Assembly (NCBI GenBank): GCA_031261635.1
Contig: JAISJH010000018.1
Coordinates: 35,161-99,160, forward strand
Reading direction: 5' to 3'
DNA length: 64,000 nucleotides
From: Oscillospiraceae bacterium
Lineage (GTDB): Bacteria > Bacillota > Clostridia > Oscillospirales > Oscillospiraceae
The notes under the pieces are model-generated. The model saw only the letters and a list, made by a program, of their open reading frames with translations, was not told the origin of the DNA and made no database searches. This document shows positions 58,952-64,000 of this stretch, piece by piece. The translations under genes were made by a program, and so were the position numbers. Every line of letters begins with the position of its first letter. Positions within the stretch are counted from its first letter, which is position 1.

Positions 58952-60127
58952 ATGAGAGGTAACAACCGAGTGAACAACATCAAACACCGCAGGCAGAAGC
59001 GTATTCTTACAATAGTCAACGCCGCGCTGGTACTTGCGATTTTCGTCGCGGTTTTCATTGCGGAACAGGTACTGCCGCAGACCAGTATGCTTTTTGTCGT
59101 GCTTAAAAAAGGCTCTATCTACGCGCTGATTGCCGTTTCTATGAACCTCTTAAACGGTTTTACGGGGCTGTTCAGTCTCGGGCAGGCGGGCTTTATGCTT
59201 ATCGGAGCCTACGTTTACGGGATATTCACTATTCCGGAGGAATTTAGGCAGAGCGTTTACCAGTATTTCGACGGCGGGCTGATACATTTCACCGTGCCTA
59301 TAGTAATCGCGCTCGTAATGGCGGGAGCCGCCGCGGCGATTTTCGCGGCTCTTATAGGCCTCCCGGTACTGCGGCTTAAGAGCGACTACCTCGCAATCGC
59401 TACGCTCGGGTTTGCGGAAATTCTGCGCGCGCTGTTCCAGTGGAAAATTATCGGTCCCGTTACTAACGGCTCAAACCTTTTGCGGAAATTCCCGAATTTT
59501 AACGATTTCAATATTAAAAACGCGGACGGGCAGGTTGTGCTGTACTTATCCACGCTCGTGCCGTTTATAGTCGCGGGAGTGTGTATACTGCTGATTGTCC
59601 TGCTGATACGTTCAAGCTACGGCAGGGCGTTCCGCGCAATCCGCGACGACGAGATTGCCGCCGAAGCTATGGGGGTAAACCTTTTCAAGCATAAACAGCT
59701 CGCGTTCGTTATAAGCTCGTTTTTCGCGGGCGTAGGTGGCGCGTTGCTCGCGATGTACCAAATGGCGATACAGGCAAACGCCTTTACAAGCGCGATGACC
59801 TACGAAATACTGCTGATAGTCGTAATTGGCGGCTTAGGCTCCGTAACCGGCAGTTGCTTCGGGTCGTTCCTGTTTATCGCGGCGTCCGAATGGTGGCTTC
59901 GCGGGCTTGACAGCGGAGCTTTCCTCGGGATTAACGCGCCGGGGGTTTTCCGCGCGGGTTTCAGAAAGGTCGTATTCGCCGTGATAATTATGGCGGTGGT
60001 GCTATTCTACCGCAAGGGCATAATGGGCGACAGCGAGTTCTCGGCAAAACGCATAGCTGAAAGATTCCGAAGGATTTTTATGAAGCGAAAGTCAAAAATT
60101 GAAGCGGTTGATTCAATTGACAATTGA
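58952..60127 (+). CDS. livM: Branched-chain amino acid ABC transporter permease
   Basis: GFTGLFSLGQAGFMLIGAYVYG...GLPVLRLKSDYLAIATLGFAEILR. Confidence 0.92.
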   Translation: MRGNNRVNNIKHRRQKRILTIVNAALVLAIFVAVFIAEQVLPQTSMLFVVLKKGSIYALIAVSMNLLNGFTGLFSLGQAGFMLIGAYVYGIFTIPEEFRQSVYQYFDGGLIHFTVPIVIALVMAGAAAAIFAALIGLPVLRLKSDYLAIATLGFAEILRALFQWKIIGPVTNGSNLLRKFPNFNDFNIKNADGQVVLYLSTLVPFIVAGVCILLIVLLIRSSYGRAFRAIRDDEIAAEAMGVNLFKHKQLAFVISSFFAGVGGALLAMYQMAIQANAFTSAMTYEILLIVVIGGLGSVTGSCFGSFLFIAASEWWLRGLDSGAFLGINAPGVFRAGFRKVVFAVIIMAVVLFYRKGIMGDSEFSAKRIAERFRRIFMKRKSKIEAVDSIDN

Positions 60128-60201
60128 TAATTGATAATTGACAATTCAGGTTGCTTTTTTGACTAAGGTAGTTCTAAGTATCGTAACCCCCGTCCCTCCC
60201 C

Positions 60202-60345
60202 CGTCATTGCGAAGCCGCCACCGCACTTGCGATACGTAACATTGAAACGCGGCGAAGCAATCCACGGTTGACGTAGTATCCTACGATACGTTAGGTTAGG
60301 ACGAGGGAACTGGGCTTGGAAAGCTTGGCGCGGCTCGCAATGACG
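60202..60345. repeat. Long palindromic element, divergent copy
   Basis: CGTCATTGCGAAGCC left end, GGCTCGCAATGACG right end; shorter interior. Confidence 0.8.
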
Positions 60346-60403
60346 GCGCACTGCGCCGGGACGTAGGACGAGGTTTTTCATCACAACTAGGAGAGATAAC
60401 ACG

Positions 60404-61213
60404 ATGGCAAATAAAAACACGGTTCTGGCTATTGATAATCTGACTATGAAATTCGGCGGTGTTACGGCTATCGACGATTTATCTCTGCACGTCGACGAGG
60501 GCGAGATTGTCGCGCTTATCGGCCCTAACGGAGCGGGTAAGACCACCGCGTTCAACGTCATAACCGGGGTGTACGAAGCGACCTCCGGGCTTGTGAGCTT
60601 CGACGGCTCGCCTATACAGAAGGGCGTTACGCCGGATAAGATTACGAAGCTCGGCATTGCGCGGACGTTTCAGAATATCCGCATATTCGGCTCAATGACG
60701 GTGCTTGAAAACATACTCGTGGCAAAACATATGCGGACTAAACAAAACGTCTTTACGGCAACATTTCGCCTAAGCCGCGCGGAGGAGCGCAGAGTGCGCC
60801 GCGAGGCAGAGGAACTCCTCGACGACCAGGGCTTGCTGCAAATGAAAGACGAAACAGCCTCCTCCCTGCCCTACGGCTTGCAGCGGCATCTGGAGATTGC
60901 CCGCGCCCTCGCTACCGACCCTAAGGTTATACTCCTAGACGAGCCGGCGGCGGGTATGAACCCGCAGGAAACTCTGGAGCTTGCGGCCTTCGTAAAACGT
61001 ATACGCGAAAAGCACGGACTGACCGTGTTTATCATAGAACATCATATGGACCTGGTTATGCAGATTTCCGACAGGATTTACGTTCTGGACTTCGGAAAAC
61101 TTATCGCTAACGGTACTCCGAAGCAGATACAGACTAACAAAAAAGTCATTGACGCGTATCTCGGCTCAATCGAAGAAGACGAACTGGAGGAAACCGCCGA
61201 TGTTAAAAGTTGA
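60404..61213 (+). CDS. livG: Branched-chain amino acid ABC transporter ATPase
   Basis: LIGPNGAGKTTAFNVITGVYEATSGLVSFDG...LGIARTFQNIRIFGSMTVLENI. Confidence 0.95.
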   Translation: MANKNTVLAIDNLTMKFGGVTAIDDLSLHVDEGEIVALIGPNGAGKTTAFNVITGVYEATSGLVSFDGSPIQKGVTPDKITKLGIARTFQNIRIFGSMTVLENILVAKHMRTKQNVFTATFRLSRAEERRVRREAEELLDDQGLLQMKDETASSLPYGLQRHLEIARALATDPKVILLDEPAAGMNPQETLELAAFVKRIREKHGLTVFIIEHHMDLVMQISDRIYVLDFGKLIANGTPKQIQTNKKVIDAYLGSIEEDELEETADVKS

Positions 61214-61913
61214 AAATCTACAGGTAAGCTACGGCGGTATAGAAGCGCTCAAAGGCATATCATTCGAGGTGCCTACGGGCAAAATCGTCACGCTGATAGG
61301 CGCGAACGGAGCGGGGAAAACAACAACCCTGCGGACAATTTCAGGTCTTATAAAACCAAAAAACGGCGCGATAACTTTCGAGGACGTTAGCATAGCGGGA
61401 AATGACGCGGCGGCAATAGTCGGGCGCGGAATAACGCTCGTCCCCGAGGGTCGCAGAATTTTCCCGGATATGACGGTACTCGAAAACCTCCGCATTGGCG
61501 CGTATCTGCGAAAAGATAAGCTCGATAATGACATCGAGCGTGTGTACGCGCTGTTCCCGCGCCTAAAAGAGCGCTCGTGGCAACTCGGGGGAACGCTCTC
61601 AGGCGGCGAACAGCAAATGCTTGCCGTAGGCCGCGCCCTTATGGCTAACCCGAAGCTACTGATGATGGACGAACCCTCGCTGGGGCTTGCGCCGATTATA
61701 GTGCGCGAGATTTTCGACATCATAAGAGAAGTAAATAAACAGGGCGTGACCGTCCTGCTGATAGAACAAAACGCGAATATGGCGCTCAAAACCGCCGACT
61801 ACGCCTACGTAATGGAAACAGGCAGAATAACAAGAAGCGGCTCCGGCAACGAACTACTAAACGACCCGACGATTAAAGAAGCCTATCTGGGAACAATGAA
61901 CGAGGAGGAATAG
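61200..61913 (+). CDS. livF: Branched-chain amino acid ABC transporter ATPase
   Basis: MLKVENLQVSYGGIEALKGISFEVPTGKIVTLIGANGAGKTTTLRTISGL; start overlaps the livG 3' end by 14 nt. Confidence 0.95.
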   Translation: MLKVENLQVSYGGIEALKGISFEVPTGKIVTLIGANGAGKTTTLRTISGLIKPKNGAITFEDVSIAGNDAAAIVGRGITLVPEGRRIFPDMTVLENLRIGAYLRKDKLDNDIERVYALFPRLKERSWQLGGTLSGGEQQMLAVGRALMANPKLLMMDEPSLGLAPIIVREIFDIIREVNKQGVTVLLIEQNANMALKTADYAYVMETGRITRSGSGNELLNDPTIKEAYLGTMNEEE

Positions 61914-61914
61914 G

Positions 61915-62385
61915 TCAGATAATAGTTATCAAATATTAAATATCAGATTTATCCTCCTGAAGCGGGGGAGTGTTGACATTTGCCCAAATATATGCTAGAA
62001 TTACAACATCGCGGGGAGTGAAGCCGTTGCACGTCCCCATAACAGCGAAGCGCCCGCTCCCGTCATTGCGAAGCCGCCGCCGCACTTGCGATACGTACTA
62101 TTGATATGCGGCGAAGCAATCCAGGGTTGACGTAGAACCCTGCGATACGTAGGCACGTAGGCTGTATATTGTCCCCCCGGCACTGGATTGCTTCGCACCT
62201 GTAACGTCCTACGTATCGCAAGCGTACCGGTGCTTCGCAATGACGAACTCTTTAACTATCAGCAAAATGTGAGCCGTACACACGCTCCGCGCAACCAAAC
62301 GTCCAAGCCCCCGCAACTGTTCACTGTTCATTGTTAACTGAATAACCCCCGTATTTGATATTTGATATTTGATAACTGTTATTTG
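61915..62385. repeat. Composite intergenic island between livF and the ABC exporter
   Basis: CAGATAATAGTTATCAAATATTAAATATCAG left; TATTTGATATTTGATATTTGATAACTG right; long palindrome inside. Confidence 0.8.
62061..62245. repeat. Long palindromic element, copy 13 (chimeric arms)
   Basis: CAATCCAGGGTTGACGTAGAACC left arm, CCGGCACTGGATTGC right arm. Confidence 0.9.
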
Positions 62386-62405
62386 CAACAAAGAGGATTT
62401 TTACC

Positions 62406-64000
62406 GTGAAACTCAAACAAAATTTACGCTCCTTATGGGGCTACACTAAGGGGTTCAGACCCCTTTTTCTGTTCAGCTTTTTGCTTATTGTCGCGGAAAT
62501 GCTGTTGTCGTTTATCGCGCCGCTTGTTATGTCGGTTACTATCGACAGTGTGCTTGACGGCAAACCGTTGAATGTTCCGGGCTATTTTTCCTGGTACATT
62601 GAGGCCCTGGGAGGGCCGGAGGCTATCGCGCCTAAGATTTGGCTAATGGGCTTGACTATGGTCGCGCTGACCGTGCTTACGGGTCTGTGCCAGTTCGCGC
62701 GGGCAAAGTTCAACGCCACAGCAAGCGAGGGCGCGGTTAAGCGGCTTCGGGACAAGCTCTACGCTCACATTCAGCGGCTTCCCTACGCCTGGCACGCCGG
62801 GGCGCAGACCGGCGATATTATCCAGCGCGCCACGAACGACGTGACGCAGATACAACGCTTCCTCAACGGCACCTGTCTGCAATTCCTGCGGATTATCCTG
62901 CTGTTGACCGTCGGCATATTCGTTATGCTGTCGGTCAATGTTACGCTCGCGGTGGTGTCGATTGCGGTCGTAATCCCCGTCGCGCTCGTGTCAATCCTGT
63001 TTTCGCGGCATCTCGATAAGCTAATGAAAGACCAGGAGAACACCGAGGGCAAGCTCTTTGCGGTAATACAGGAAAACCTGACCGGAACGCGAGTGGTACG
63101 AGCCTTCGGGCGGCAGAAATTCGAGATGGATAAATTCGACGGCGAGAACGAGCTCAACCGTCGAAAGCTCGTAAAACTGAATAACTCCTTCGCGCTGTTG
63201 TGGACGATGCTCGATTTACTGATGTGCGCCGAGCAGGTGCTTGTGGTAGTAATCGGAGTGCTACTGGTGGTTCGCGGCGAGATGTCGATAGGGCAGTTCA
63301 CGGCGTTTAACGCCTACGTGTTCCTGTTCTTTTGGCCGCTGCGGGAATTTGGGCGCGTGCTGAACGGCTTTATACATACGCTCGTAGCCGTAGGGCGCGT
63401 CAAGGAAGTGCTTGACGAAGCGCCGGAGGAGGGGCTTACGAGCGGAAGCACCTCCGTAGACCTCGCGGGTGATATAGTTTTCAAAAATGTAAACTTCGAC
63501 TACGGCGACGGCAAAACCGTTCTGAAAAATCTGAATCTCACAATCCCCGGCGGTAAGACTGCGGCGTTTCTCGGAGGAACGGGTAGCGGCAAATCGACGC
63601 TCGCGCTGCTATTAATGCGGCTCTACGAGCCTACGGGCGGCACAATTACTATCGGCGGCGTGCCGATAACGGAACTGAGCAAGCGGTATCTGCGCTCAAA
63701 GCTCGGGATAGTCTTGCAGGAGCCGTTCCTATACAGCAAAACCCTGCGTGAAAATATAGGTATACGCGAAAAGAACCCGGATATAGAAACGGTTCGCAAA
63801 GCCGCGCTGGCGGCGTCGATTGACGAGGATATAGCGGAGTTTGCCGAGGGCTACGAAACGGTAGTAGGCGAGCGCGGAGTAACGCTCTCCGGCGGTCAGA
63901 AACAGCGCGTAGCCATAGCCCGCGCGCTTCTAGGCGACCCTAAAGTGCTTATTTTCGACGATTCCCTCTCCGCCGTCGACACTAAAACCGACGCGGCGAT
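62406..64000 (+). CDS. ABC exporter, permease-ATPase half transporter, 3' truncated by window edge
   Basis: GTG start with AGAGGA RBS; VKLKQNLRSLWGYTKGFRPLFLFSFLLIVAEMLLSFIAPLVMSVTIDSVL...; Walker A GGTGSGKSTLALLL, signature LSGGQKQRVAIARALL. Absent from the ORF track because it is open-ended. Confidence 0.92.
   Translation, partial: MKLKQNLRSLWGYTKGFRPLFLFSFLLIVAEMLLSFIAPLVMSVTIDSVLDGKPLNVPGYFSWYIEALGGPEAIAPKIWLMGLTMVALTVLTGLCQFARAKFNATASEGAVKRLRDKLYAHIQRLPYAWHAGAQTGDIIQRATNDVTQIQRFLNGTCLQFLRIILLLTVGIFVMLSVNVTLAVVSIAVVIPVALVSILFSRHLDKLMKDQENTEGKLFAVIQENLTGTRVVRAFGRQKFEMDKFDGENELNRRKLVKLNNSFALLWTMLDLLMCAEQVLVVVIGVLLVVRGEMSIGQFTAFNAYVFLFFWPLREFGRVLNGFIHTLVAVGRVKEVLDEAPEEGLTSGSTSVDLAGDIVFKNVNFDYGDGKTVLKNLNLTIPGGKTAAFLGGTGSGKSTLALLLMRLYEPTGGTITIGGVPITELSKRYLRSKLGIVLQEPFLYSKTLRENIGIREKNPDIETVRKAALAASIDEDIAEFAEGYETVVGERGVTLSGGQKQRVAIARALLGDPKVLIFDDSLSAVDTKTDAA

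Noticed and set aside
1-64000. tRNA or rRNA genes
   Set aside because: No segment with convincing tRNA arms (GGTTCGAATCC-type T-loop) or rRNA-conserved motifs was recognised.

Overview
Gene-dense bacterial chromosomal segment, probably from an anaerobic spore-forming Firmicutes/Clostridia lineage. This is inferred from the SipL-like DUF3794/LysM protein, reverse rubrerythrins, PerR, SepF and DivIVA. About 46 CDSs are supported. They include a sigma/anti-sigma-like pair, an AprAB-like flavoprotein/ferredoxin next to a URO-D-family protein, an oxygen-defence cluster (reverse rubrerythrin, hemerythrin, HD-GYP, flavodiiron fusion, PerR), infC-rpmI-rplT, yebC, a division cluster (yggS, sepF, divIVA), ileS, a fused lspA-rluD, a molybdenum-hydroxylase operon with odd domain architecture, an MCP, rpoB-rpoC, a GH63-like pair, a LivKHMGF transporter and a partial ABC exporter. 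The most striking non-coding feature is that almost every intergenic gap holds a mosaic of several dispersed repeat families. These are about 160-bp long palindromes (CGTCATTGCGA...TCGCAATGACG), GGGCGGGTTTGAAACCCGCCC hairpins, CCCCTCCCAAGAGGGG/GCCGCCTGCGGGCGGC cassettes, and an outer AT-rich motif (CAGTTAACAGTTATCAAATATCAAATATCAGAGACG) often present in opposite orientations at the two ends of the gap, like terminal inverted repeats. Other points of interest: a likely AUC start codon for infC, a GltD-like module inserted inside a CoxM-type FAD subunit, a molybdenum subunit without the usual catalytic Glu motif, an in-frame LspA-RluD fusion, an (EAEAEI)n tail on RpoC, a pair of oppositely oriented 30-bp palindromes upstream of an MCP, and a predicted leaderless DUF6883-like gene. 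All homology calls are from reading the protein sequences; no searches were run.
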